Assembly: GCA_910577525.1 (NCBI GenBank) | Contig: CAJTLI010000030.1 | Coordinates: forward strand, 1-27,393 | Length of the DNA stretch: 27,393 nucleotides | Reading direction: 5' to 3' | DNA from: an uncultured Oscillospiraceae bacterium | Lineage (GTDB): Bacteria; Bacillota; Clostridia; Oscillospirales; Oscillospiraceae | Translations under genes and position numbers: made by a program | In this document: piece after piece, positions 14,599 to 21,899 of the stretch | Position numbering within the stretch: position 1 is the stretch's first letter | Layout: every line of letters begins with the position of its first letter | Notes under the pieces: model-generated | What the model saw: the letters and a program-made list of their open reading frames with translations, nothing else | Told to the model about the DNA's origin: nothing | Databases searched by the model: none

Positions 14599-15063
14599 AT
14601 GGATTTTACGCATTTCACGCTCAAGCAGGACGGCAGGTTCGCCGGCAGCTCTGCCGTATTGCACCAGGCCGTCATCGCCGCCGCGCGCCTTGCCGCGGAA
14701 ACCGGCAAACCCGTCACCGTCATGGCGCATGTCAGGGGCGGAGGGACCCGGAAGGCCGTATTCAACCCGGACGGCACCAACGACAAAATCTGGAATATCG
14801 ACAAGGGCCGGCCCCTCACGCCCACCGTCGGGCAGGTCTACGTCAACCGGGGCGGTGGGAGATACCTCTGCCGCGCCCTGGTGACGGACCATGGGACCCA
14901 GTACTTCAACGCGGCGGGCTGCTCCAGCAGTACCACCGCCTTGTTCCAGAACGTCAAGAGCGGCTGGACGTTCACAGCCAAGGGCGTCATCCAGTACGTG
15001 GACGGGACCATCGAATGGGACCACAGCAGCGACGGATGCTTCAAGGAGGTGGAGGACGAGTGA
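14599..15063 (+). CDS. Conserved ICE protein, unknown function
   Basis: 154 residues with an AAAGGAGG site. The N-terminal third is helical (VLHQAVIAAARLAAETGKPV); the C-terminal part is beta-rich with a motif recalled from other clostridial ICE proteins (GQVYVNRGGGRYLCRAL, then LFQNVKSGWTFTAKGVIQY and DGTIEWDHSSDGCF). The first gene after the ssb terminator. Its stop overlaps the next gene's GTG start. Function is unknown. Confidence 0.7.
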   Translation: MDFTHFTLKQDGRFAGSSAVLHQAVIAAARLAAETGKPVTVMAHVRGGGTRKAVFNPDGTNDKIWNIDKGRPLTPTVGQVYVNRGGGRYLCRALVTDHGTQYFNAAGCSSSTTALFQNVKSGWTFTAKGVIQYVDGTIEWDHSSDGCFKEVEDE

Positions 15064-15536
15064 GTAGGAATCCCCAGGACGCTCCCCTCCCCGCCGCCAA
15101 GTTCGAGCCGGCGGCCACCGCCACGGTGGAGCTGACCGAGATCGACGGCATGGAGCAGGGCGCCATCCTGCGCTTCACCGACGCAGGCCGGTCCGGCCGC
15201 CCCAGCGGGGACAGGGAACTGCGTACCTGCTACGGCGATCTGTACGCCGTTGTCAACGCCCTGCGGGACTATGCCAATATGTTGGAGAGCGTAATCCCGG
15301 AATGGGGCCTGACGGGCTATCATGCCGCCGTCTACGAGCTCCACGCCGCCCGCTGCCGGAAAATCGCCGGGAAGTACGCCGCCGCCATCGGCTACGACTA
15401 CGACAAGGCCATGGAGCAATGCCTGAAGCGCCGCGCCAGGGACAGCTCCGGCAACGACACCGGCCTGGACGGCCTGGAGGCGCTGGCACGAAAGCGCCGG
15501 AAACCGGACGCCAGCAATCAAAGGAAAGGAAGCTGA
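15060..15536 (+). CDS. Conserved ICE protein, unknown function
   Basis: 158 residues starting at a GTG that overlaps the previous stop (GTGA), with two GGAGG motifs just upstream. The central part is helical: LYAVVNALRDYANMLESVIP, then GYHAAVYELHAARCRKIAGK and YAAAIGYDYDKAMEQC. The C-terminus is basic (KRRARD, ARKRRK), which could bind nucleic acid. It resembles hypothetical proteins of other clostridial ICEs. Translationally coupled to its neighbours. Confidence 0.7.
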   Translation: MSRNPQDAPLPAAKFEPAATATVELTEIDGMEQGAILRFTDAGRSGRPSGDRELRTCYGDLYAVVNALRDYANMLESVIPEWGLTGYHAAVYELHAARCRKIAGKYAAAIGYDYDKAMEQCLKRRARDSSGNDTGLDGLEALARKRRKPDASNQRKGS

Positions 15537-15541
15537 CAGAC

Positions 15542-16165
15542 ATGACCAACAGAATCATGCTCCGCGCCCACGCCGACGAGAACACCATCCAGTTCCGCAC
15601 CGTCAGCGCACACATGAAGTCGCCTCAGCGGTTCTATGTCACTTATGACGAGCTTGACCGCCTCCAGCGCGACGGCTGCATCATCACCAATGATATCCAC
15701 TCCTTCGCGCGGCTCTGGCTGGACAAGCGCCGCGACCGGATCACGTTCGAGTTCACCTGGCTCACCGGGCGCGGCTTCGACCGCGTGGAGGGCGTGGAGC
15801 AGACCATTCACCTGCGCTGGTCCGCGTTCCGGGCGTTCCTGGAAACCTGCCGCCAGCCGGACGGCCTCAAGGACTTCAAGGCCATCTCCCTGGACGTATC
15901 CCGCCGCCCCAGGCTGGTGTTCGACGGCAACCAGGCCAATCTCCGCGCCGCCATCGGCAACGCGCAGGTCCGGCACAAGCTGGGCAAGGCCCTCATGACC
16001 AACTTCGACTGGCCCGACGCCGATGAAATTCATCTGTACAACGACTTCACCCCGTACTCCTTCTTCTTCCGGGAGTTCCGGGGAGAGAAATCCTGCCTGT
16101 GCGGCGGGCTGATTCTCCACGGGCAGGAGGATATGAGTAAGGCGTACTATGGAATCCACACCTGA
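15542..16165 (+). CDS. Conserved ICE protein (DUF6329-like)
   Basis: 207 residues, ATG six bases after the previous stop, with a GGAAAGGAAG site. Recognisable blocks are FYVTYDELDRLQRDGCI, FEFTWLTGRGFDRVEGVEQT and LRWSAFRAFLETCRQPDGLK, a pattern I associate with DUF6329-type ICE proteins. The tail YNDFTPYSFFFREFRG runs to KAYYGIHT. Its last 34 bases lie in the first copy of an 82-base direct repeat. A soluble protein of unknown function. Confidence 0.68.
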   Translation: MTNRIMLRAHADENTIQFRTVSAHMKSPQRFYVTYDELDRLQRDGCIITNDIHSFARLWLDKRRDRITFEFTWLTGRGFDRVEGVEQTIHLRWSAFRAFLETCRQPDGLKDFKAISLDVSRRPRLVFDGNQANLRAAIGNAQVRHKLGKALMTNFDWPDADEIHLYNDFTPYSFFFREFRGEKSCLCGGLILHGQEDMSKAYYGIHT

Positions 16166-16213
16166 GCTTGGAGGCTGTACAACATGGCACGCGCCACGCC
16201 CCGGCCAAGCTCC
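16132..16213 (+). repeat. Direct repeat, left copy (82 bp)
   Basis: It matches 16952-17034 with three substitutions and one missing base. It contains the last codons of the upstream gene and a broken start of the sigma-like gene: ATGGCACGC here against ATGGCAACGC in the right copy, a frameshift that kills this copy of the start. Confidence 0.92.
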
Positions 16214-16235
16214 ACTTGTAATAGGGGGAATGTTC

Positions 16236-16931
16236 ATGGACGGTTCAAAAGCCCGCCGTACCCGCAATCTGCGGTATAAGCGGCCCGCGCTGGCATCGCT
16301 GGGATATCATGCGATACGCTTAGAATTATGGGACATCCGGGAAGCCTGTGCGGATATCCATTGGTTTACCGACCAGGATGACGACACATTGCTCAACGCC
16401 TTGGACGGGAATGAGGATGAGGTCTGGGAGTTCAAAATGGCCTTTTCCGACTTGGAGGCCAAGGCGGACAGTCTGGAGGAGGTCATCGGAGAGCTCTACG
16501 GATGGGACGGCGACATGGAGCGGACCTTCAACGACTGCACCGTGGCGCTGATCGGCAACCGCTATCGGACCATCGGCTTTGACAGTGAGGAAGAAGATTA
16601 CTTTGCGCTGACCGCTTACGAAGAAGGGGTGGCCCAAACGGAGGCCGGGAAGCGGCTCATGCGGAGGACCAAAGCGGACATGATCGCCACCATCGGACAG
16701 TGTCTGGGAATCCTGCTGGCATTTTTTGACCTGCGGCAGCAGTACGACTACCTAAAGGCCACGTTTGATATCCTCCGGGACGAGAACACATCCCTGCTGC
16801 AGACCATTAAAGAGATTGATGCCGCCTATGAAGCGATTGCCATAGAGAGGCGATGGAATCGCTCCAGTGAGGCGGTCAGGAGATTTGACGCTCTGCTGTA
16901 TAATCTGCCGGATCGGGTATGGATCGAATAA
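16236..16931 (+). CDS. Cassette protein of unknown function between direct repeats
   Basis: 231 residues. The start at 16236 is chosen because a GGGGGA site lies six bases upstream; the in-frame ATG at 16230 abuts that site. The N-terminus is basic (DGSKARRTRNLRYKRPAL). A very acidic middle follows (DIHWFTDQDDDTLLNALDGN, EDEVWEFKMAF), and then long helices likely to form a coiled coil (FFDLRQQYDYLKATFDILRD, SLLQTIKEIDAAYEAIAIER). No enzyme motif is seen. It fills almost the whole interval between the repeats, and its codon choice looks less GC-biased than its neighbours. A phage-like or defence-related cargo gene is possible, but nothing in the sequence proves it. Confidence 0.75.
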   Translation: MDGSKARRTRNLRYKRPALASLGYHAIRLELWDIREACADIHWFTDQDDDTLLNALDGNEDEVWEFKMAFSDLEAKADSLEEVIGELYGWDGDMERTFNDCTVALIGNRYRTIGFDSEEEDYFALTAYEEGVAQTEAGKRLMRRTKADMIATIGQCLGILLAFFDLRQQYDYLKATFDILRDENTSLLQTIKEIDAAYEAIAIERRWNRSSEAVRRFDALLYNLPDRVWIE

Positions 16932-16951
16932 CGGCGGCGAGTGGTTGTTGG

Positions 16952-17034
16952 TATGAGCAAGGCGTACTATGGAATCCACACCTGAGATTGGAGGCTGTAC
17001 AACATGGCAACGCGCCACACCCCGGCCAAGCTCC
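16952..17034 (+). repeat. Direct repeat, right copy (83 bp)
   Basis: The second copy of 16132-16213, offset 820 bases. It repeats the last ten codons of the gene ending at 16165 (MSKAYYGIHT and stop) and carries the intact start of the sigma-like gene at 17004. Confidence 0.92.
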
Positions 17035-17384
17035 GACCCCTCTCTGCGGAGGCCCAGGAGCTGGCCCGGCAGAACATCCGAACCGTCGCGGGGTTCCTGG
17101 CTCATCACCGTCTCTCTGACGATTGGTACGACGTCGTGATTTTCCGCTACCTGCTCACGGTCCAGAACTGGCTGGACCGCCCGGAGCTGCATCGGTACGC
17201 GTTCAGCACGATAGCATGGCGGGCCATGTCCAGCGCGGTCAGCAACGAGCGCCGGAAGCAGGGGCGGCGAATCCGGGCGGTGAGCCTGGACGCCCCCGTG
17301 CCCGGCGCCGACGGCATCACCCTCGGCGATACGGTCACGGCGGACGATCTGTACTATATCCCATACCAAATGGAGGCGAGTTAA
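17004..17384 (+). CDS. Sigma-70 region 2-like protein without region 4
   Basis: 126 residues. Residues about 20-95 follow sigma-70 region 2: ELARQNIRTVAGFLAHHRLS, DDWYDVVIFRYLLTVQNWLD, then the -10-recognition helix equivalent YAFSTIAWRAMSSAVSNERR. A short linker VSLDAPVPGADGITLGDTV, like the segment after region 2 in small element sigma factors, precedes the end. There is no region 4 helix-turn-helix for -35 binding. It could therefore be half of a split sigma factor or a modulator of RNA polymerase. Ribosome site GGAGG in the repeat. The stop abuts the next ATG (TAAATG). Confidence 0.68.
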   Translation: MATRHTPAKLRPLSAEAQELARQNIRTVAGFLAHHRLSDDWYDVVIFRYLLTVQNWLDRPELHRYAFSTIAWRAMSSAVSNERRKQGRRIRAVSLDAPVPGADGITLGDTVTADDLYYIPYQMEAS

Positions 17385-17603
17385 ATGGAAAAGCACGAGA
17401 AACTGACGCTCACACTTCTGGGCCGGGACAGCTGGTCCCGCCCCGTGTACGAGGGCAGCGACGGCAATTTGTATGTTGATACCGACCCCTGCGCCGACCG
17501 TCAGCCGCGCATCTGCACCAAGTACCGCAACGCTTTCAACGGCGAGCCGGACATTCCCGTCCATGCGGAATTTACCTTCGTGCCTCACCGGGACACTTGG
17601 TGA
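17385..17603 (+). CDS. Small ICE protein, unknown function
   Basis: 72 residues. The ATG follows directly on the preceding TAA, with a GGAGGCGAG site inside that gene. The sequence is probably beta-rich (LTLTLLGRDSWSRPVYEGSD, GNLYVDTDPCADRQPRICTK). It contains two cysteines and no recognised motif. Operon context gives only an ICE link. Confidence 0.65.
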   Translation: MEKHEKLTLTLLGRDSWSRPVYEGSDGNLYVDTDPCADRQPRICTKYRNAFNGEPDIPVHAEFTFVPHRDTW

Positions 17604-17651
17604 AGAACTGCCTGTCCTATCGGGCATACGGGGAGAAAGGACATATTTCAT

Positions 17652-18584
17652 ATGAATCTCACAATCAGACCCATGACCCCGGCCGAGCACAACTACTACT
17701 ACAGCTGGAGCTCCCACCTCATGGCCGCGGCCGGCTGCATCGGTCACCTGCGCGGCGACATGGGGCGCGAGGGCAATAGCTTCTACACCACCTGGTTCGA
17801 CCACCAGGAGGACCTCAAGACCCAGGCGTTCAAGGACGAGCTGGATATCGTGGTCACCGCCCTGCGGTTCGATGCGGCCTATGGCGGTGCTCTGGCAGAC
17901 CGGAGCAAGCTGGCCGCCTACTGCCGCGCCCACCCGGAGAGCGGAATGGGTACCATCAGCCTGGAGTACGGCTTCCGCCTGGACACGGACAACTACGCCT
18001 ACGCGCTGCGGCTCAATCCCGACTGGGGCGACTACAACTTTTATCTCTACTGCTACGTCCGGGAGAAGCTGGATAACCACATGGCCGAGTCCAAGCGGGG
18101 CATCCGCTTCGTTACCCCTGGGTATCGAGACCTGTTCCGGCTGGCGGACGGCGACGGCATCCGCATTATATCCCCGGACGGCAAATACAAGGACCGGACC
18201 TGCCGCTATATCAGCGAGACCCACATGACGTGCGGCTGGGACGACCGCCTGTACCACATCCACGACTTCGCCGAAGAGATGGAGCGGGCCGGGAACACGG
18301 TCATCCCCCTGCGCTCCAGCCTGCCGAAGAAGTGCTTCGCCACCCTGGAGTCCACCGGGGAGACCGTCGTCATCCACCGGGGCGTCAATGGCTACACGCC
18401 CACGGGGCAGCGCCCGGAGGGCGTAAGCGGGCAGGAAGGGGCCGACGCGCTCAACAAGACAATCGGCGTCACCAGGGCCCAGGCCGCCGCCATGCTGGCT
18501 GGCTCCATGTTCGGCTGGGCGTGCCCCGGCGCCGACCCCGCCAACTACGACGAGCAGGGCAAGCCGGTCAAGAATAGTCCGTGA
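17652..18584 (+). CDS. Conserved ICE protein of unknown function
   Basis: 310 residues. It contains blocks recalled from many clostridial ICE proteins: LTIRPMTPAEHNYYYSWSS, GCIGHLRGDMGREGNSFYTT, DLKTQAFKDELDIVVTALRF, then ITLEYGFR-like (ISLEYGFRLDTDNYAYALRL), and near the end GVTRAQAAAMLAGSMFGWAC. The region GDGIRIISPDGKYKDRTCRY to LYHIHDFAEEMERAGNTVIP is a compact domain seen with large polyvalent element proteins. It is cytoplasmic. The start has an AAAGGA site at slightly long spacing. Function is unknown, but its wide occurrence in ICEs suggests a core role. Confidence 0.75.
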   Translation: MNLTIRPMTPAEHNYYYSWSSHLMAAAGCIGHLRGDMGREGNSFYTTWFDHQEDLKTQAFKDELDIVVTALRFDAAYGGALADRSKLAAYCRAHPESGMGTISLEYGFRLDTDNYAYALRLNPDWGDYNFYLYCYVREKLDNHMAESKRGIRFVTPGYRDLFRLADGDGIRIISPDGKYKDRTCRYISETHMTCGWDDRLYHIHDFAEEMERAGNTVIPLRSSLPKKCFATLESTGETVVIHRGVNGYTPTGQRPEGVSGQEGADALNKTIGVTRAQAAAMLAGSMFGWACPGADPANYDEQGKPVKNSP

Positions 18585-18590
18585 CCCAAG

Positions 18591-18613
18591 GCCCCCGCCT
18601 TAAAGGCGGGGGC
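18591..18613 (+). terminator. Strong hairpin without a T-run
   Basis: GCCCCCGCCT (18591-18600) and AGGCGGGGGC (18604-18613) form a perfect 10-bp stem with a three-base loop, just after the preceding stop. The bases after it (TGTCGTCATATT) are not a T-run, so it may stabilise or process the mRNA instead of ending transcription. Confidence 0.5.
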
Positions 18614-18659
18614 TGTCGTCATATTAGACCTGTACCAATTTCAACAAGGGGGAATCATC

Positions 18660-18956
18660 ATGTTCCATGAACCCATGCCGGACTGCGTACCGGAATACTA
18701 CCGCAGCAAGCAGGAGGAAACCGACCGCCGATACGAGCTGCAAACGAAGCAGCAGGAGCTTTATCAGGCCAACCGGCAGAAGATCGATGCCGCTATCACG
18801 TCCGGACTCCACGTCCTGCCCTTCGGCGGTTACGATGCCTGCTGGTACTGTCCGGATGCCGACCACGACACCATGACGGATGCCGGCGACGACACGTGCC
18901 GCGTGATCTGCCGGAACCCGGCCTGCCCCCAACACCAGAAGGAGGTATCACAATGA
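18660..18956 (+). CDS. Small Cys-rich ICE protein, possible zinc ribbon
   Basis: 98 residues with a GGGGGA site. The N-terminal half is a charged helix (YYRSKQEETDRRYELQTKQQ). The C-terminal half has CWYC at about residue 61-64, then CRVICRNPACPQH, giving five cysteines and a histidine spaced like a zinc ribbon. It may bind nucleic acid or a partner. The stop overlaps the next start in ATGA, so translation is coupled. Confidence 0.68.
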   Translation: MFHEPMPDCVPEYYRSKQEETDRRYELQTKQQELYQANRQKIDAAITSGLHVLPFGGYDACWYCPDADHDTMTDAGDDTCRVICRNPACPQHQKEVSQ

Positions 18957-19381
18957 ACCGATACGCAGACTTGAAGCAGCGCCAGCAGCAGGAGTTCAGC
19001 GCCTTCCCCATGCAGTTCGCGTTCTCCAACCAGCAGTTCGCCGAGGCCATGGCTGCCCTGGGCCTGGAGCCCACGGACACGGACAAGGTCTACAAGACCC
19101 CCGGCGGCGGCATCTACCGGCGGGAGGACGGCCCACGGCTCAAGGAGATGATGGACCGGTTCGACCGGGAATTGCAGGAGGCCATCGCCGGCGACCAGAC
19201 CGGGGACGGCTTCATCTACGAAATGTTCCTGTACGAACTGAACGTCCATGAGTACGGCTACACCATGGACACGGAGGATACGCTTGACGCACTCGGCTAT
19301 ACGGTGGAGGAAGTGCTCGGAAATCCCCGGCTCAAGCGCGGCATCGAGAAAGCCGTGACGGAAATCTGCGGGAGGGACTGA
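18953..19381 (+). CDS. Conserved ICE protein (DUF7659-like)
   Basis: 142 residues, start at the ATGA overlap with an AAGGAGG site. The sequence RYADLKQRQQQEFSAFPMQF, then FAFSNQQFAEAM, GGGIYRRED and GFIYEMFLYELNVHEYGYT, ending with DTLDALGYTVEEV, matches a family I recall from Firmicute ICEs as DUF7659. It is a soluble, mainly helical protein of unknown role. It lies one base before the next gene's start. Confidence 0.72.
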   Translation: MNRYADLKQRQQQEFSAFPMQFAFSNQQFAEAMAALGLEPTDTDKVYKTPGGGIYRREDGPRLKEMMDRFDRELQEAIAGDQTGDGFIYEMFLYELNVHEYGYTMDTEDTLDALGYTVEEVLGNPRLKRGIEKAVTEICGRD

Positions 19382-19382
19382 T

Positions 19383-19577
19383 ATGGAATACACCGGGCAC
19401 GGCCTGCAAATCACGCTGGACGAGCTGCGCCACATCCTGGAGTACGCGGAGAACCGCGTCAAGTACGACAACATGGAGCCCTGCGTCTATATCAAGCCCG
19501 GAGACCATCCCCGCATTATTCAATATTGCTGCTACGCCGAGTGCAATCCCATCGACCACACATACGGTGCGAGGTGA
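19383..19577 (+). CDS. Small ICE protein, unknown function
   Basis: 64 residues, starting one base after the previous stop, with GGGAGGGA as ribosome site. It reads MEYTGHGLQITLDELRHILE, then YAENRVKYDNMEPCVYIKPG and a Cys-containing end (QYCCYAECNPIDH). The helix-then-strand pattern and three close cysteines could form a small metal-binding fold. Function is unknown. Confidence 0.65.
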   Translation: MEYTGHGLQITLDELRHILEYAENRVKYDNMEPCVYIKPGDHPRIIQYCCYAECNPIDHTYGAR

Positions 19578-19580
19578 CTT

Positions 19581-20285
19581 ATGGAAATTTTCCACGACCA
19601 CAGCTATGTCAGCCAGGCGGAGCGAGAGTTCATCTCCCGTGGCTACGCCTGCGAGAGCTTCTACTCCCTGCGCTTCAGCTTCGTCTACACCGAGGCACAG
19701 AAGGCGGAGAACCGGGCCTATGCCGAGGCAGTCGGCACAAAAAGCGACGCATGGAGCGTCCATGCCGCCGCCAGCGCCCGACGGCGCAGCGAGCACATGG
19801 AGCGCATCGTCAACCTCCTGGCACAGAATTTCAAAATATACCAGTACGATAAGGAGGAAACTGTCCCGTACAACTCCGATTGGGACCTGTTCTTCTGGTG
19901 CAATGATTTCAGCTCCACCATGCAGGGCCTCCTGTCTGGGAGGGATTACGGCTACTTCACGCTGGCCTTCAACAGCGAGCAAGCCCCGGAACAGCGACGG
20001 AAAATCTATGACCGCGCCATGCGCATCCTGGAGCTGTTCTCCGACGACGAGAACCTGCATATCGCCGTACAGTACACGGCCATCATGGATGACGCCAAGA
20101 TCAAGCGCGACGCGGCGCTGGCCGGTCTCGGGATCGCCGGCCGGAACTGCGTATACAAAGGCATGGAGGGCCGAGTCGAAACCAACGGGGAGGCCCTGTT
20201 CTTCCGCAAGAAGCGTTCCCGCAAATATGTGTACCGGCTGACGGACGCGGCGATCCTGTCGCTTTCCTGGCAGCTCTCCGCGTAG
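19581..20285 (+). CDS. ICE protein, unknown function
   Basis: 234 residues, three bases after the previous stop. A helical first half with aromatic residues (FISRGYACESFYSLRFSFVY) is followed by FFWCNDFSSTMQGLLSGRDY and a basic C-terminus (FFRKKRSRKYVYRLTDAAIL). No catalytic motif or membrane segment was seen. The spacing makes it part of the same transcript. Confidence 0.68.
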   Translation: MEIFHDHSYVSQAEREFISRGYACESFYSLRFSFVYTEAQKAENRAYAEAVGTKSDAWSVHAAASARRRSEHMERIVNLLAQNFKIYQYDKEETVPYNSDWDLFFWCNDFSSTMQGLLSGRDYGYFTLAFNSEQAPEQRRKIYDRAMRILELFSDDENLHIAVQYTAIMDDAKIKRDAALAGLGIAGRNCVYKGMEGRVETNGEALFFRKKRSRKYVYRLTDAAILSLSWQLSA

Positions 20286-20331
20286 ACCTGACCCCGCCCC
20301 GGAGGACACGAGGGCAGAAGGAGGGATTCTA

Positions 20332-21306
20332 TTGGACAAGCTGAAACAAGCCGTCTCCGACGTCCTGGACACACTTCTGAGCGTTGAGCGCCAGGAGAAC
20401 GGCACGTTTTCCTGCGAGATCTACGCCGACTACCGGGACGAGATGGGCGACAAGACGGCCATCAAGATATCGCGCTCCGAGTACCCCATGCAGACCTTCT
20501 GGGAGCATCTGGACGAGTGGTATCAGGACTACCAATGGGAATTGGGGGACGAGCTGGAAAAGGAGGTCCGCGCCAAGCTGACCGCCACTGACGGCCCGTA
20601 CCCGGAGGGCTTTTCCGACGAGGACGACGACAGGATGCTCGACACGCTGCACAACCTGGTTTATTTCAAGCTGCCCGATGAGCACTTCATGAAGCAGTCG
20701 TTCCATGTCAACATCATGGTGGACACCGGCGACGGCAATGTTGATTACACCCTCAACAGCGCCTATCCCTGCTGGTACGGCAAGTACGGCGAGCCCATCG
20801 ACCCCAAGGCGGGCATCGCGTGGCTTGCCAAGACCCAAGGCTACACCAGGGGCAGGCTGAAACGCGCCCTACAGGAGGGCGATATGGCCGAGCCCAAGGG
20901 CTTTTTGCAGTCCATGCGGGTGGAGCTCGCCAACCTGTCCTCGGCCATGAGCACGGTCACGTTCCTGGTGGAGCTGACCCTGGAGCAGCTGATAGAGCTG
21001 AACCGGCTAATCCGTCTCCAAGACCGGAACGGCGTCCACTACGACGCCCGGGAGAACCCGTACTGCGGGTACATCATCATCGACAAATCCACCGAAACCG
21101 GGCTGTACGACCCGTGGAACGGCGGCGGGAGCGTCTTCGAGATCCAGCTGGAGAAGGACGTGAAGCTGCCAATCAAGTACATCCGGTCGGCGCTGCCCGA
21201 CGGCGGCGACGGCCATTCCGTCGGCTCCGTCTATGGGATGTGCGGCTCGGCCTGGACGCGCGGCGGCGTCAAGACCATCCACGCGCCGGTCAAGCTGGCG
21301 GCGTGA
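20332..21306 (+). CDS. ICE protein with a TTG start, unknown function
   Basis: 324 residues. The start is TTG at 20332, supported by GAAGGAGGGA at good spacing and the absence of a better ATG. The N-terminal half is acidic (EIYADYRDEMGDKTAIKISR, WYQDYQWELGDELEKEVRAK). A middle helix-rich part (GFLQSMRVELANLSSAMSTV) is followed by a glycine-rich C-terminal domain (GYIIIDKSTETGLYDPWNGG, GGGSVFEIQLEKDVKLPIKY). Cytoplasmic, no signal. It resembles hypothetical proteins of related ICEs; no enzyme family is recognised. Confidence 0.7.
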   Translation: MDKLKQAVSDVLDTLLSVERQENGTFSCEIYADYRDEMGDKTAIKISRSEYPMQTFWEHLDEWYQDYQWELGDELEKEVRAKLTATDGPYPEGFSDEDDDRMLDTLHNLVYFKLPDEHFMKQSFHVNIMVDTGDGNVDYTLNSAYPCWYGKYGEPIDPKAGIAWLAKTQGYTRGRLKRALQEGDMAEPKGFLQSMRVELANLSSAMSTVTFLVELTLEQLIELNRLIRLQDRNGVHYDARENPYCGYIIIDKSTETGLYDPWNGGGSVFEIQLEKDVKLPIKYIRSALPDGGDGHSVGSVYGMCGSAWTRGGVKTIHAPVKLAA

Positions 21307-21337
21307 ACCTTGGCTGAAAGCCGAAAGGAGAACACCT

Positions 21338-21673
21338 ATGCCGTATATTTTCCAGCATATTTGCCGCATTGTTATTTCGCGGGACCATATCCAGCTCATC
21401 CGCCGGGCGCTAGCGGAGCCGGATGTCGTGAGCTCCGATACCGACACGATCTTGGGCAGGGCGGATCTGTGGGACGGGAGGTACATCGAAGCCCGGCTCT
21501 GCGGACGGCCCGGCCAGACCGCCCTCCTGGCCGTCGTGCTGTACGATTTTGGCGGCGAGCTTCAGACATACCGCAACTCGACCGAGTACCAGACCGGCTT
21601 CGAGTTCACGCACGAGGGAATGGAGTTCATCGTCGGCTTCGTGCCGGAGGAAAGGAGGAAGCGCCATGAATAA
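21338..21673 (+). CDS. Small ICE protein, unknown function
   Basis: 111 residues, AAAGGAG seven bases before the ATG. It reads PYIFQHICRIVISRDHIQLI, then RADLWDGRYIEARLCGRPGQ and FEFTHEGMEFIVGFVPEERR, which suggests a compact alpha/beta domain. It overlaps the next gene by eight bases. Function is unknown. Confidence 0.66.
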   Translation: MPYIFQHICRIVISRDHIQLIRRALAEPDVVSSDTDTILGRADLWDGRYIEARLCGRPGQTALLAVVLYDFGGELQTYRNSTEYQTGFEFTHEGMEFIVGFVPEERRKRHE

Positions 21674-21899
21674 AGCACGTAGAAAGAACATTCAGGATGT
21701 TGTCAATCAGCTGGAGGATCTGAAATCCACCTTGGAGGACCTTCAGGGCGAGGAAGAGGAATACCGGGACAACATCCCCGAAAACCTTCAGGGCTCCGAG
21801 CGGTACGAGAAGGCCGAAGAAGCCTGCGACACCCTCAGTGAAGCGGTGGACGGCCTGGAAAACATTATCACCAGCCTGGGCGAGTTGGCGGAAGGATAG
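21666..21899 (+). CDS. Small coiled-coil ICE protein
   Basis: 77 residues with a strong GGAGGAAAGGAGG region upstream. It is almost wholly helical with heptad spacing (NIQDVVNQLEDLKSTLEDLQ, GEEEEYRDNIPENLQGSERY, AVDGLENIITSLGEL) and very acidic. The sequence type, with YRDNIPENLQGSERYE, recurs in clostridial ICEs. It probably forms a homodimer or binds a partner through a coiled coil. Its TAG abuts the next ATG. Confidence 0.72.
   Translation: MNKARRKNIQDVVNQLEDLKSTLEDLQGEEEEYRDNIPENLQGSERYEKAEEACDTLSEAVDGLENIITSLGELAEG

Noticed and set aside
16752..18377. A 541-codon minus-strand frame
   Set aside because: It spans several plus-strand genes and a repeat, has no family resemblance, and is a codon-bias shadow.
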